In this document: piece by piece, positions 44,824 to 54,448 of the stretch
How positions within the stretch are numbered: the first letter of the stretch is position 1
Layout of the letters: each line of letters begins with the position of its first letter
Assembly (NCBI GenBank): GCA_947453965.1
Contig: CANGIQ010000008.1
Location: 44,334 to 108,333 of the forward strand
From: Comamonadaceae bacterium
Lineage (GTDB): Bacteria > Pseudomonadota > Gammaproteobacteria > Burkholderiales > Burkholderiaceae_C
Length of the DNA: 64,000 bases
Reading direction: 5' to 3'
Notes under the pieces: generated by a model
Told to the model about the DNA's origin: nothing
The model's input: the letters and a program-made list of their open reading frames with translations, nothing else
The model's database searches: none
Made by a program: the position numbers and the translations under genes

Positions 44824-45767
44824 GCCTGCGCCCCGAACAAGACAGACCAAATCGGCAAGGCCTTGAGCACCTCGTGCCAGGCGAGCGCACGCACATCAGG
44901 CACCGCATAGGGATAGGCCTCCAGCGCCTTGCCAAAGCTGTGCTGCCACGTGTTGGGGTCATCGTGCAGCAGATGAAAATTGCCCTCGTAGTGCGCGGCA
45001 AAGTAGCGCACCCAGGGGTAATCGTTGCTCACCAAGCGCATGCCTGCGGCGCAGTACTCCAGCACCTTGGTCGAGGTTTGTTGGTTGTAGGGTTCGACGT
45101 TGCTGACCAAGTTCAAGCCAAAACGTGCACGGCGCAATTGGCGTGGCACTTCGGCATGTGGCACGCGCCCCGTGCAAGTGACGGAGGGTGGCAGTTGCAG
45201 TCGCACTGCATCGGGCACATCGCCCACCAACAGCAAGCTGCGACCTGCCGCATGAATGCTCTGCAGCAAAGGCAAGAAGGGCGCGAGGCGGCCCATCTCA
45301 CCGAGGTAGACCAAGTCGAACTCGGGGGGGGGCAAGGCGGCCTCTATCTGGGGTTGGGCGATGTCGAAGAAGTGCTGCGCCACGCCCATGTCGCGCAAGG
45401 CGTGTGGCACGTCGTGGCCAAAGCCCATGCGCTCGCGCACCCAGCCGTTCTGAAAAATTCGGTAATCGGGTTTCGGTTGTGTCCAGTGCTTGACCTGGTC
45501 TTTGAGCCAGGCATGGGGTGGCACCGAGGCGGAGGTGTATTCATGCACCTGAAACGCATGGCGCAAACGCCAGGCTTGGGGCCAGGGCACGCGACCGCAG
45601 ATCCACCACACCACTTGTGCGTCATCGGGCACGGTGTCGCCTTGGTCATGGGTTTGGCTGCGCAGGCCGCGTGCTGCCAAGAAGGCGGCATAGGCGTCTA
45701 ACTCGGGCAAGTAGGACGGGCCGTTGCGTACGAAATGGATGGGTACAGAGGTGGCAGGCGTCAACAT
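44820..45767 (-). CDS. Glycosyltransferase (GT-B type)
   Basis: This 315-residue protein contains FDLVYLGEMGRLAPFLPLLQ (about residues 155-174), then LLLVGDVPDAVRLQLP, VTCTGRVPHAEVPRQLRRAR and TSTKVLEYCAAGMRLVSNDY. These are typical of the C-terminal half of a GT4-type glycosyltransferase. It starts at ATG 45767, 7 bp inside the previous gene, and its stop overlaps the flippase start. I infer a transferase of block 3; the sugar is not known. Confidence 0.75.
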   Translation of the reverse strand: MLTPATSVPIHFVRNGPSYLPELDAYAAFLAARGLRSQTHDQGDTVPDDAQVVWWICGRVPWPQAWRLRHAFQVHEYTSASVPPHAWLKDQVKHWTQPKPDYRIFQNGWVRERMGFGHDVPHALRDMGVAQHFFDIAQPQIEAALPPPEFDLVYLGEMGRLAPFLPLLQSIHAAGRSLLLVGDVPDAVRLQLPPSVTCTGRVPHAEVPRQLRRARFGLNLVSNVEPYNQQTSTKVLEYCAAGMRLVSNDYPWVRYFAAHYEGNFHLLHDDPNTWQHSFGKALEAYPYAVPDVRALAWHEVLKALPIWSVLFGAQA

Positions 45768-46783
45768 GTGCGCAACACCTCTTGCCAAGCACGCGCGAAC
45801 TGATCGATGGAGTGTCTGGCCACAATGCGCGCCATGTCGTCACGCACTTGTTCGGGCGGCAGGCTGAGGGTGGTCATCACCGCTTCGGCCAAGGCTACCG
45901 GTGCATCGCCGCGTGCCAACAAATAGGGCGCATCGCGGTCAAACAACTCGCGCATGGCGGGGATGGGCAGCGCCACGCAAGGCACACCGCAGCTCAGCGA
46001 TTCGAGCGCGGTCATGGGGCAACCCTCGTAGCGCGAGGTCATCAAGGTCATTTGCCAAGGCTGATACAGGCTGGCGCCGCTGGGGTGCTTGCCCAAGAAG
46101 TGCACGCGGCCTTGGTACATCAGGTCCATGCCATCGTGCACCATCTTGCGGTGCAAAGGGCCTTCGCCCACGATGCCCAGCTGGGCGTGGTCAGGCAAAA
46201 AGCGCAAGGTGTCGAGCAGCAGGCCTGGCCGCTTTTCTGCCGACAAGCGACCCACATAGCCCAGCAGCAAGGGTGGTATGCCTTCTTCGCCGCCGTGGCC
46301 TGCATGCACATGCAGGGCTTGTCCGGCAGGCATGGGCCCCAGGCCGTTGGGCACCACGCTGCATTGCAGCGTGCGTGAGGGTTGGCCTATGAATCCCAGC
46401 AAAGAGTCGTGCGTGGTGCGCGACACGCATACAAAGTGGTCCACCTGTTTGTAGAGCAAGCGCAGCCAGAGCTTCTTGGCCCACGACGCGCGTGACTCAT
46501 GCAACACATCCAGCAAAGGCCCATGCACCCAGCTGATCAAGAGCTTGCCGGTGATGGCTTTGAGCGCTGCGCCGCCATAGGTGGGGCCAAAGTTGTGGCT
46601 GGCCACAATCACATCGTGTGCTTGCGCTGCGGCCACCAGTTGTGGCCAATGGGTTTGGCGCCAGGGCAGGGCGGTGACCTGCAGATCTTGCGCTTGCAAG
46701 GCGTCTTGCAGCGTGCGCGTCATGGTCTGCACGCCGCCCCAATTAGGCTCTTCCAAGATCAAGATGCGACGAGTGCTCACCAT
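45761..46783 (-). CDS. Glycosyltransferase, GT4 family
   Basis: This 340-residue GT-B enzyme begins RRILILEEPNWGGVQTMTRT, with the Gly-Gly-x-Gln donor-side motif. It has VVPNGLGPMP, LLGYVGRLSAEKRPGLLLDT and TLMTSRYEGCPMTALESLSC, where the E-G-x-P-x-x-x-x-E motif is the family's E-x7-E element. It probably acts second in block 3. The gene starts 24 bp after the stop of the large fusion gene. Confidence 0.85.
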   Translation of the reverse strand: MVSTRRILILEEPNWGGVQTMTRTLQDALQAQDLQVTALPWRQTHWPQLVAAAQAHDVIVASHNFGPTYGGAALKAITGKLLISWVHGPLLDVLHESRASWAKKLWLRLLYKQVDHFVCVSRTTHDSLLGFIGQPSRTLQCSVVPNGLGPMPAGQALHVHAGHGGEEGIPPLLLGYVGRLSAEKRPGLLLDTLRFLPDHAQLGIVGEGPLHRKMVHDGMDLMYQGRVHFLGKHPSGASLYQPWQMTLMTSRYEGCPMTALESLSCGVPCVALPIPAMRELFDRDAPYLLARGDAPVALAEAVMTTLSLPPEQVRDDMARIVARHSIDQFARAWQEVLRTC

Positions 46784-46807
46784 GCCAAGCGTGCTGTGTG
46801 GGCCGTT

Positions 46808-49627
46808 TTAACGGGCGCCAAAACCGGTGAACACGGTTTTGACAGTTTTGGCAGCGATCAGCAAATCGAGCGCGAGCGAGTAGTGGGCCACGTAGTACAG
46901 GTCGTAGCTCAGCTTGATGCGCGTGCTGTCGGCACTGTCGGCATAACCGTGTTGCACCTGAGCCCAACCGGTCAAGCCGGGGCGCACCAAGTGGCGGTAG
47001 GGGTAGCTCGGAATGGTGGCGGCAAATTCGCGCACAAAAGCGGCTTGCTCAGGACGCGGACCAATCAAACTCATATGGCCGCGCAGCACGTTCCACAGCT
47101 GTGGCAATTCGTCCAAGCGCGAGCGGCGCAAGAAGCGGCCCACTCGGGTGATGCGCGGGTCATCGGCCTGCGCAAAGTGCACGCCCGGCGCTTGCAAACC
47201 ATGCACCATGCTGCGGAACTTCCAGAGGGTGAAGGCCTGGCCGTCGCGGCCCACGCGCTGTTGCGAGAACAAGGCGGGACCTTTGGAGTCGTAGCGCACT
47301 GCCAAGCCCACCGCTGCGGCCAAGGGCACCCACAGGGGCGAGAGCCCGATCACCACGCTCAAGTCGAGCAGACGTTTGATGCGGTCGTAGCCGGGGTCGT
47401 TGTCGATCTCCCACAAGGTGTCGCTGGCGTGGGGCAGCATTTTGCGGCCGCTGGTGAGTTCGGCCACGGCTTCCACGCTGTACAGGCGCAGGTGCTGCAT
47501 TTTGAGCTGGCTCAGCAAGCGCGTGCGTGCATCGCTGGGTGGCACATGGCGGTCGAGCACCACGCCATCGCAGGCGGGCAGGGGCACATGGGTGTCGAGG
47601 TTCCAGTACTGCAAGTGCACGGCTTGTGGGTCGAGCATTTGAGGGCTCAGGTAGCTAGCGAGTTGGGCGGGGACGTTGGCGTCCAAATGCACCAAGCGCA
47701 AGGCGCGGTGTTTGACCAAGCGGCGATAACCGAGCCACAGCCACAAGGTGGTGACGGCATAGGCCCAAATCACTGCAGCGCGTGAGTAGGGTTGTTGCAA
47801 CAGCGCAAAGCCCAAGGGCGTCAGCAGAAACGGCGCCGAGGTGGACACCCACAACACGCCGCTGCGTTCGGCCACGGGCAAGTGCGAGGCGCGCATGAGC
47901 AAATGCGCCGCTACGGCATAAGGCAGCACGCACCAGAGCAAGGTGTCGCCAAATTGGTAGGTCACAAGGCCTGCACTCTCCAAGGCTTGTGTCACCCACA
48001 GGCTGGGCAGCAGCAGCCACGCGCCCCACAGCGCCCAGCTTTGCAGTGCGTCACGGCGACGCACGGCAGACGAGACCAAGGCCGAGCCCGTAGCCTGAGT
48101 GCTGGCGCTGGTTTTGGGGCGTGAGGTGGCGGCGTCTTCACGCAGGCACTGTTGGTAGACGGCCATCACGCGTTCGGCCATTTGGTCGCGCGTGAAAGTA
48201 GTTTCAAAACGCTGCTGTGCCGCTGCGCCCAAGCGTTGGCGCAAGGCCGGGTCTTGGGCCAAGCGCAGCAGGTGTTGCGCCACAGCTTGCTCGGTGTTGG
48301 CCACCAACAAGCCTTCTTGGCTGTTCATGAGTTGTTCGTGCAAGCCGGGCAAATCGCTGGCGACGATGGGCAGGCTGGCGCGCATGGCTTCGAGCACGGT
48401 GATGGGCATGCCTTCGTGGTTAGACAGCAGCACAAACACATCGTGCTCGGCCAACAACTCGGCCACGTTGGACACATCGCCCAACCAAGTGATTTGGGTG
48501 AGCTTGAGTTCTTTCGCCAGGGCTTCGTGTTGCGCACGCAAAGGACCATCGCCCGCCAGCGTGACAGGCAGTTCGTGGCCCAGCCAATCACGCACCTTGG
48601 CCAGGGCCTTGAGCAGCAGGTCATGGCGCTTGGGCGCTTTCATGCGCGCCACCATGATCACGCGTGGTGTGGTGGTTGTGTTGACGTCGCTGACCGCGCC
48701 GTCTGTTGCGCCTTTTGCTTTGTCATCCGCTGCATCATTGGCAGGTTCAGCTTTGCGAAGCTCTGCGGGCAGGGGCTCAATGCCGTTTGGAATGATGTGC
48801 ACCCGTTCTGGCGCAATGGGCAGCTGATGCGCGAGCTCGCGCTCAAAAGCCGACACGCAAATCATTTGTGTGGTGCCGCCCGACAACTGTCGCTCGGCCA
48901 GGCCCGCGAGTTGGCGGCGCAGCCATGGCACTTGGGCTTTGAAGCCAAAGCCGTGCACGGTGTAGACCACGGGGCGTGCCGTGCGCTGACACGCCAAGCG
49001 TGCGGCCAGGCCAGCAATGGCGCTGTGGGCATGGATCAAATCAGGCGGCGAGGCTTCAATCAGCGCAGTGAGCTGCTGCACAGCAGGCCACAAGCGCCAA
49101 GGCAGCATGGACTCGACCATCTCGGGCATGGGGCAGACATGAACGCCCAAGCGCTGCAGCTGATCGCCAAGAACGGACGCATGCGCAGGCCCCCCAATGA
49201 CCACGGTGAAATGCACTTGCGTGTGCAGGGCTTGGCACAAAGCCAGCACGTGCGACTGAGCGCCACCAGCCTCGCCCTTGGTGATGACGACCATCACATG
49301 GGGTTTGTGTTGAGGGGCTAATGCATCAACCGCTTTGATCGACTCACCTAGGGCAGCTGCGGATGCGCCTGCCCAGGGGCTGTTGCGGCGCGGTTGTGGC
49401 GCGAGCGAGTTGGCCAGATGCAGTGTGGCTTCGATGGGGTTGGGTGTTTCGGTGGTTTCAACGACGGCGAGTGCCTCTGCCGCTGCAGTCGCAAGCTCGG
49501 AAGCTTGCGGTGTGTCGTTCGCGTCCTTGGTCTTGCGCTTGGCGCGAGGCTTTTTGGCAGGGGCTGCTGGCGCAGGCGTTGGCGTGTCACCAAACAAGGA
49601 CAGGGTGCCGTCGTCGGTATGTTTCAT
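46808..49627 (-). CDS. Fusion of a GT4 glycosyltransferase and a polyprenyl-phosphate sugar-1-phosphate transferase
   Basis: This 939-residue protein has a Pro/Ala/Lys-rich head (1-105) and then a full GT4 domain (about 108-505, KGEAGGAQSHVLALCQAL, VIMVARMKAPKRHDLLLKAL, LSNHEGMPITVLEAMRASLP). Membrane helices follow at about 530-640. The C-terminal bacterial sugar-transferase domain (about 745-939) has SQQRVGRDGQAFTLWKFRSM, RRSRLDELPQLWNVLRGHM and GLTGWAQVQHGY. The last domain starts a repeat unit on undecaprenyl phosphate, and the GT4 domain could add the second sugar. The gene overlaps the end of galE (ATGA). Such a fusion is unusual; each domain looks complete. Confidence 0.85.
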   Translation of the reverse strand: MKHTDDGTLSLFGDTPTPAPAAPAKKPRAKRKTKDANDTPQASELATAAAEALAVVETTETPNPIEATLHLANSLAPQPRRNSPWAGASAAALGESIKAVDALAPQHKPHVMVVITKGEAGGAQSHVLALCQALHTQVHFTVVIGGPAHASVLGDQLQRLGVHVCPMPEMVESMLPWRLWPAVQQLTALIEASPPDLIHAHSAIAGLAARLACQRTARPVVYTVHGFGFKAQVPWLRRQLAGLAERQLSGGTTQMICVSAFERELAHQLPIAPERVHIIPNGIEPLPAELRKAEPANDAADDKAKGATDGAVSDVNTTTTPRVIMVARMKAPKRHDLLLKALAKVRDWLGHELPVTLAGDGPLRAQHEALAKELKLTQITWLGDVSNVAELLAEHDVFVLLSNHEGMPITVLEAMRASLPIVASDLPGLHEQLMNSQEGLLVANTEQAVAQHLLRLAQDPALRQRLGAAAQQRFETTFTRDQMAERVMAVYQQCLREDAATSRPKTSASTQATGSALVSSAVRRRDALQSWALWGAWLLLPSLWVTQALESAGLVTYQFGDTLLWCVLPYAVAAHLLMRASHLPVAERSGVLWVSTSAPFLLTPLGFALLQQPYSRAAVIWAYAVTTLWLWLGYRRLVKHRALRLVHLDANVPAQLASYLSPQMLDPQAVHLQYWNLDTHVPLPACDGVVLDRHVPPSDARTRLLSQLKMQHLRLYSVEAVAELTSGRKMLPHASDTLWEIDNDPGYDRIKRLLDLSVVIGLSPLWVPLAAAVGLAVRYDSKGPALFSQQRVGRDGQAFTLWKFRSMVHGLQAPGVHFAQADDPRITRVGRFLRRSRLDELPQLWNVLRGHMSLIGPRPEQAAFVREFAATIPSYPYRHLVRPGLTGWAQVQHGYADSADSTRIKLSYDLYYVAHYSLALDLLIAAKTVKTVFTGFGAR

Positions 49628-50652
49628 AGCGGGGTGTCAAAGCCTTGTGGGTTCATGGATTGCCAGCGCCATGCGTCGGCACACATGCGTTCGAGGTTAT
49701 GTTGGGTTTGCCAGTGCAGCAGTGCTTTGGCTTGGCGTGCGTCGGCCAAGCATTGCGCCACATCGCCGGGGCGTCGCGCCACAAAGCGGTGGGCAATGGG
49801 CACGCCATTGACCCGCGCAAAGGTGTCGACCATGTCTTTGACGCTCACCCCTTGGCCGGTGCCGAGGTTGACGGTCAAGAGCTTGGGGGTGTCCAGGGCG
49901 CGCAAGGCAGCGAGGTGGCCTTGGGCCAAGTCCATCACATGCAAGTAGTCGCGCACGCCGGTGCCGTCGGGCGTGTCGTAGTCGTTGCCAAAAATTTGCA
50001 GGTATTCACGCTGGCCCAGTGCCACTTGGGTGATGTAGGGCATCAGGTTGTTGGGAATGCCGTTGGGGGCTTCGCCCAGCAAGCCGCTGTCGTGCGCACC
50101 CACCGGGTTGAAGTAGCGCAACACTGCAATGTGCCAACGCGGGTCTGCCGCATGCAGTTCGCGCAACGCGTCTTCGCACATCAGCTTGCTGCGGCCATAG
50201 GGATTTGTGGCGGTCAGGGGCGCAGTTTCGGGAATCGGCACCACAGCCGGATCGCCATACACCGTGGCGGAGGAGCTGAACACGATGCGACGCACATGTG
50301 CGCGGTCCATGGCTTGCAGCAAGTTGATGGTGCCGCTGACGTTGTTTTCTAAATAGCGCAGGGGTTGGGCCACCGATTCGCCCACAGCCTTGAGGCCAGC
50401 AAAGTGAATCACGCCTGCAAAGTTGTAGCGTGCAAACAGAGCGTCTAAGGCGGCGGAGTCGCGGATGTCGGCTTGCACAAATTCAAGCGGGCTGGCGTTC
50501 AAGCGGGCCAGACGGTCCAGCACTTTGGGGCTGCTGTTGCACAGATTGTCCAAAATCACGAAGGGTTGGCCTGCCTCGGCCAGCACCACAGCGGTGTGGG
50601 AGCCGATGAAGCCGGTGCCACCGGTGATCAAAATAGGTTGTGTCTGAGCCAT
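49624..50652 (-). CDS. galE: UDP-glucose 4-epimerase
   Basis: This 342-residue SDR enzyme has ILITGGTGFIGSHTAVVLAE, then DNLCNSSPKVLDRL and VIHFAGLKAVGESVAQPL. VFSSSATVYGDP and the Tyr-x3-Lys pair in TNPYGRSKLMCEDAL also match GalE. It interconverts UDP-glucose and UDP-galactose (or the GlcNAc/GalNAc pair) and is first in block 3, supplying the donor for the initiating transferase or the GTs. It diverges from the NYN-domain gene with a 160-bp gap in which I see no clear promoter. Confidence 0.92.
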   Translation of the reverse strand: MAQTQPILITGGTGFIGSHTAVVLAEAGQPFVILDNLCNSSPKVLDRLARLNASPLEFVQADIRDSAALDALFARYNFAGVIHFAGLKAVGESVAQPLRYLENNVSGTINLLQAMDRAHVRRIVFSSSATVYGDPAVVPIPETAPLTATNPYGRSKLMCEDALRELHAADPRWHIAVLRYFNPVGAHDSGLLGEAPNGIPNNLMPYITQVALGQREYLQIFGNDYDTPDGTGVRDYLHVMDLAQGHLAALRALDTPKLLTVNLGTGQGVSVKDMVDTFARVNGVPIAHRFVARRPGDVAQCLADARQAKALLHWQTQHNLERMCADAWRWQSMNPQGFDTPL

Positions 50653-50812
50653 CTTTTGCGTTTTGAGAAGTTGCTCAATTATCCCCGCATTGCGTTGCCT
50701 GAAGGCCTTGCCAGGCGCCGCTTGGGGCCTAAAATAGAGCGCACTTCTTGGTTGGCAGCGTTAGCACGCCTTGAAGCGGTTTTTTTATCTTTTACTTCTT
50801 TTTAGTACTTTC

Positions 50813-51661
50813 ATGAAACGTCAACACTCTTCCCACGCAGCCGCGCACGGCGGCGCTGAATCTTGTATTGCTTTGATCGACGCCCGTTTTCTGGCCTGGT
50901 TGCAAGGCCAAACCGAGGGCGGCCAAGACAATGCCCGCTTGCATTTGCACGGTTTGCTCTCGAACGCGCTGTCGCACAACGGCTTGGACTTGAACCTGCG
51001 TCGTGTGTATTGGTACAGCGACACGCCCGACGACCAAGCGGTGGACGCCCAAATCACCCGCGCCGTGCTGCCGCACAGCCAAGACGGCGGCTTGTCGATG
51101 CTGCGCGCCTTGGGTGCAGATTTGAAGCGTTTGGCCGAGCGCGGCGCTTGTGCCCATGTGTTGGTGGGCAGTGACGACGAGCGCCTGATCAGCCTGATTG
51201 ACGAAGCCCAGTTGCATGGCGTTGCGGTGCATTTGCTGGCCGATGAGGCCTCGCGCAATATGGCCCAGCTCAACCGCGACGACCCAGGTTGGGCCCGCTT
51301 GCTGTCGCAAGCCGATCACCGCGTGGTCTTGGGTGCACAGGCCTCGCGCGACGGCGCCTCACCCCGCCATGCCAGTTCTATGCACGCCGTGCCTGCGATT
51401 GACCCCGAGCAGCTGCGTGAGCAACTCAACACCGTGATCACCACCTGGTGGGCAGAAGAGCCCGAAGACTTGCGCGAAGAACTGCGCGAAGAGCTGCAAA
51501 ACACCCGTGGCATTCCACAAGAAGTGGACCGTCAACTCTTGCTGGGCGTGCGCCGCGTGTTGGAACGTGCGCTGAGCTTCCAAGAGAAAAAGCTGTTGCG
51601 CGAAATGGTGCGCGAACTGGTGTTGGGCAAACCCGCCGAACACACCGAACACGCAGAGTAA
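50813..51661 (+). CDS. NYN/PIN-like domain protein
   Basis: This 282-residue protein starts MKRQHSSHAAAHGG and has an N-terminal domain with CIALIDARFLAWLQG, RRVYWYSDTPDDQAVDAQIT, LKRLAERGACAHVLVGSDDE and AVHLLADEAS. This is the NYN (LabA-like, PIN-fold) pattern with Asp residues in the usual positions for metal-dependent RNase activity. The acidic, helical C-terminus (EEPEDLREELREEL) is unlike other nucleases I know. It lies 18 bp upstream of argB. A nuclease role is inferred from fold only. Confidence 0.7.
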   Translation: MKRQHSSHAAAHGGAESCIALIDARFLAWLQGQTEGGQDNARLHLHGLLSNALSHNGLDLNLRRVYWYSDTPDDQAVDAQITRAVLPHSQDGGLSMLRALGADLKRLAERGACAHVLVGSDDERLISLIDEAQLHGVAVHLLADEASRNMAQLNRDDPGWARLLSQADHRVVLGAQASRDGASPRHASSMHAVPAIDPEQLREQLNTVITTWWAEEPEDLREELREELQNTRGIPQEVDRQLLLGVRRVLERALSFQEKKLLREMVRELVLGKPAEHTEHAE

Positions 51662-51679
51662 TTTCAAGGAGCTGTCCGC

Positions 51680-52552
51680 ATGAGCACATTGAATCCCGCA
51701 GACATCCTGGCCCAGGCACTGCCCTACATCCGCAAGTTTCACGGCAAAACCTTGGTCATCAAATACGGCGGCAACGCCATGACCGACCCGGCCTTGCAAA
51801 AGGCCTTCGCCGAAGACGTGGTCTTGCTCAAACTCGTGGGCATGAACCCCGTGGTGGTGCACGGTGGGGGCCCGCAAATTGAAGGTTTGCTGCAACGCTT
51901 GGGCAAGAAGGGCGAGTTCATCGAAGGCATGCGCGTGACCGACGCCGAAACCATGGAAGTGGTGGAGTGGGTGTTGGGCGGCGAGGTGCAGCAAGACATC
52001 GTGGGCTTGATCAACCAAGCCGGCGGCAAAGCAGTGGGCTTGACCGGGCGCGATGGCGCCATGATCCGCGCCCGCAAGCTGACCGTGCATGACAGCAAAG
52101 ACCCGAAAAAAGAATACGACGTGGGCCAGGTGGGCGACATCGTCAGCATCGACCCCAGCGTGGTCAAGGCTTTGCAAGACGATGCCTTCATTCCCGTGGT
52201 GAGCCCGATTGGTTTTGGCGAGAACAACGAGAGCTACAACATCAACGCCGACGTGGTGGCGGCCAAGTTGGCCACCGTGCTGAGTGCTGAAAAACTGTTG
52301 ATGCTCACCAACATCCGTGGCGTGCTCGACAAGCAAGGCGAGTTGCTGACGGAGCTCACACCGCGTCGCATTGACGAGCTGATTGCCGATGGCACCATCA
52401 GCGGCGGCATGATCCCCAAGATTGCCGGTGCGCTTGATGCGGCCAAGAGCGGCGTCAATGCCGTGCACATCATCGATGGGCGCGTGCCACACGCCATGTT
52501 GCTCGAGGTCTTGACCGAACAAGCCTTCGGCACCATGATTAGGTCGCACTAA
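51680..52552 (+). CDS. argB: Acetylglutamate kinase
   Basis: This 290-residue enzyme has [20 protein letters not shown] at residues 22-41, then [38 protein letters not shown] and [20 protein letters not shown]. These are the AAK fold motifs of ArgB. It phosphorylates N-acetyl-L-glutamate, the second step of arginine synthesis, and is often feedback-inhibited by arginine. AAGGAG lies upstream of the ATG. The neighbouring slmA gene downstream is a known Burkholderiales arrangement. Confidence 0.95.
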   Translation: MSTLNPADILAQALPYIRKFHGKTLVIKYGGNAMTDPALQKAFAEDVVLLKLVGMNPVVVHGGGPQIEGLLQRLGKKGEFIEGMRVTDAETMEVVEWVLGGEVQQDIVGLINQAGGKAVGLTGRDGAMIRARKLTVHDSKDPKKEYDVGQVGDIVSIDPSVVKALQDDAFIPVVSPIGFGENNESYNINADVVAAKLATVLSAEKLLMLTNIRGVLDKQGELLTELTPRRIDELIADGTISGGMIPKIAGALDAAKSGVNAVHIIDGRVPHAMLLEVLTEQAFGTMIRSH

Positions 52553-52569
52553 CTTCACCAGACGCCGCC

Positions 52570-53193
52570 ATGCACTACGACGCGCCAACCTCTCACGCCG
52601 ATGCAGCCCCCAAGCGCCAACGCATGAAGCCGGGTGAGCGGCGTGAGCAAATTTTGCAAACGCTGGCGGGCATGTTGGAGCAGCCGGGCGCCGAGCGCAT
52701 CACCACGGCGTTGCTGGCGGCCAAAATTGGTGTGAGCGAGGCGGCGCTGTACCGCCACTTCGCCAGCAAGGCCCAAATGTTTGAGGGCTTGATTGATTTC
52801 ATTGAGCACAGCGTGTTCAGTCTGATCAATCAAATTGCTGAGCGCGATGGCGACGGCGGGCAAAAAGCCGCCCGCATGGTGACGGTGCTGTTGCAGTTTG
52901 GCGAGAAAAACCCTGGCATGACCCGCGTCATGGTGGGCGACGCCCTTGTGTTTGAGAACGAGCGCTTGCACCAACGCATGAATCAGTTTTTTGACCGCGT
53001 CGAGTCGGCTCTGCGCCAGGTGTTGCGTGCGGCGGCCGAGGTACGCAAATCGCCGACCCCGACGGTGGACGCCCAAGTGCGTGCTGCCGCCTTGGTGGCG
53101 TTTGCGCTGGGCAATTTGCAGCGCTTTGCCCGTTCGGGTTTCAAGCGCTCGCCCCTAGACCACCTGGAGGCTTCGTTGGCCCTGATGGTTTAA
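52570..53193 (+). CDS. slmA: Nucleoid occlusion factor SlmA
   Basis: This 207-residue TetR-fold protein has an N-terminal helix-turn-helix with RITTALLAAKIGVSEAALYR and HFASKAQMFEGLIDFIEHSV, as in SlmA. DVLVFENERL-like VGDALVFENERLHQRMNQFF and the closing FKRSPLD also fit. SlmA binds specific chromosomal sites and stops FtsZ ring formation over the nucleoid. It follows argB by 17 bp. Confidence 0.9.
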   Translation: MHYDAPTSHADAAPKRQRMKPGERREQILQTLAGMLEQPGAERITTALLAAKIGVSEAALYRHFASKAQMFEGLIDFIEHSVFSLINQIAERDGDGGQKAARMVTVLLQFGEKNPGMTRVMVGDALVFENERLHQRMNQFFDRVESALRQVLRAAAEVRKSPTPTVDAQVRAAALVAFALGNLQRFARSGFKRSPLDHLEASLALMV

Positions 53194-53249
53194 CGGGGCT
53201 TCACTGGTCTCACTGGTTCTAGTGCGTTTGGGGCCTTTAAGGCGTTCGC

Positions 53250-54317
53250 TCAAAGTTTCAAGCCGACTTTTGCGCCCGCATCTTTGATTTCTTGCCAGGT
53301 GGCATCGTCGACCACGATGCCATTTTTTTGGCGCGCCACGCGTGCTGCACGCTCGGGTTCACCGGCCAGCTTGACGCCGTCGCTTCCTTCGGTGGCGGGG
53401 CTTTGGCGCAGCCAGTCGATGAAGGCCATGGTTTCTTGCGCAAAGCTCATCTGTGTGCCCAAGGCCTTGGGGTCGATGATGATGCTGAGCATGCCGTTGT
53501 AGACCGCGCGTTTGTTGTCTGCCTCGCGGTGCCAGGTACCGCCGCCGCTCAGGGCGCCGCCCAGCAGCTCACAGGCCACTGCCAGGCCAAAGCCTTTGTG
53601 TTCGCCAAATGGCATCAAGGCGCCGTAGCCGCCATTGCTTTGCGGCACCACCACCACGCCGGGGTTGGTGGTGGGACGGCCGTGCTCGTCGATCAAGGTG
53701 CCGGGGGCCACTTGCTTGCCTTCGTTGTGGGCCACGCGCATCTTGCCTTGGGCCACACGGCTGGTGGCAAAGTCGAGCACAAAGGGTTCTTGTGTGTTGT
53801 CGCCCACGCCGACGGGAATGCCAATGCAGCAAGGGTTGGTGCCGTAACGGCCGTCACCCCCGTGCCAAGGCGCCACCACTGGGCGCGAAAGCACATTCAC
53901 AAAATGCAGCGACACCCAGCCGCGTGCGACGGCCATTTCGGCAAAGTGACCAATGCGGCCCAAATGGTGCGCGTGCGACAGCGACATGATGCATGCGCCA
54001 TGCTGCGCCACGCGTTCAAACGCCAGCTCCATTGCTTGCACGCCCACGGTTTGGCCAAAGCCTTGTTGACCGTCCAGGCCGAGCAACATGCCGCCGTCCA
54101 CCCGCACCGCCACGCTGCTGCCTGGGGTCAAACTTTTTTCCAAAATAGCGTCGACATAGCGCGGCGCCATGCCCACGCCGTGCGAGTCGTGACCGCTCAA
54201 GTTGGCCATGACCAAGTTGCTGGCCACTTGGCTCGCCTCTGCGGGGGTGCTGCCTGCGGCAACAAACAATTGGGTGATGTGGTGTTCGAGATCGGAGGCA
54301 GAGAAGGTGTGTGACAT
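53250..54317 (-). CDS. Ldh-family oxidoreductase (malate/L-lactate dehydrogenase type)
   Basis: This 355-residue NAD(P)-dependent enzyme of the YbiC/MdH-type family has NLSGHDSHGVGMAPRYV, ACIMSLSHAHHLGRIGHFAE, YGTNPCCIGIPVG, FVLDFATSRVAQGKMRVA and FGEHKGFGLAVACELLGGAL. The Ser-His-Gly-Val and Asp-Ser-His motif carries the catalytic His. It oxidises a 2-hydroxy acid such as malate, lactate or sulfolactate; the substrate is not clear. It diverges from the FAH-family gene with a 131-bp gap, so the two may form one catabolic set. Confidence 0.87.
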   Translation of the reverse strand: MSHTFSASDLEHHITQLFVAAGSTPAEASQVASNLVMANLSGHDSHGVGMAPRYVDAILEKSLTPGSSVAVRVDGGMLLGLDGQQGFGQTVGVQAMELAFERVAQHGACIMSLSHAHHLGRIGHFAEMAVARGWVSLHFVNVLSRPVVAPWHGGDGRYGTNPCCIGIPVGVGDNTQEPFVLDFATSRVAQGKMRVAHNEGKQVAPGTLIDEHGRPTTNPGVVVVPQSNGGYGALMPFGEHKGFGLAVACELLGGALSGGGTWHREADNKRAVYNGMLSIIIDPKALGTQMSFAQETMAFIDWLRQSPATEGSDGVKLAGEPERAARVARQKNGIVVDDATWQEIKDAGAKVGLKL

Positions 54318-54448
54318 CAGGGACTTTACGGGGGTGTCAATGGTTAATCGTCATACCATAATATGCCTGTCCGCTTCGAATGAGGATTCGGAGAAACCAG
54401 TAACTGATGTGCTGTGAGACACACGATTTTTAACCCGAAAGGCAATCC

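Noticed and set aside
46499..49321. Two long plus-strand frames (46499-47785 and 48152-49321) over the glycosyltransferase genes
   Set aside because: Antisense to genes with intact GT4 and sugar-transferase motifs; composition is Gln/His-rich and unlike real proteins.
51359..52588. Minus-strand frame of 409 codons over argB
   Set aside because: Antisense to a textbook acetylglutamate kinase; no motifs.
53292..54314. Plus-strand open frame of 340 codons across the Ldh-family gene
   Set aside because: Fully antisense to a well-conserved dehydrogenase and rich in His/Ala without motifs; a codon-bias shadow.
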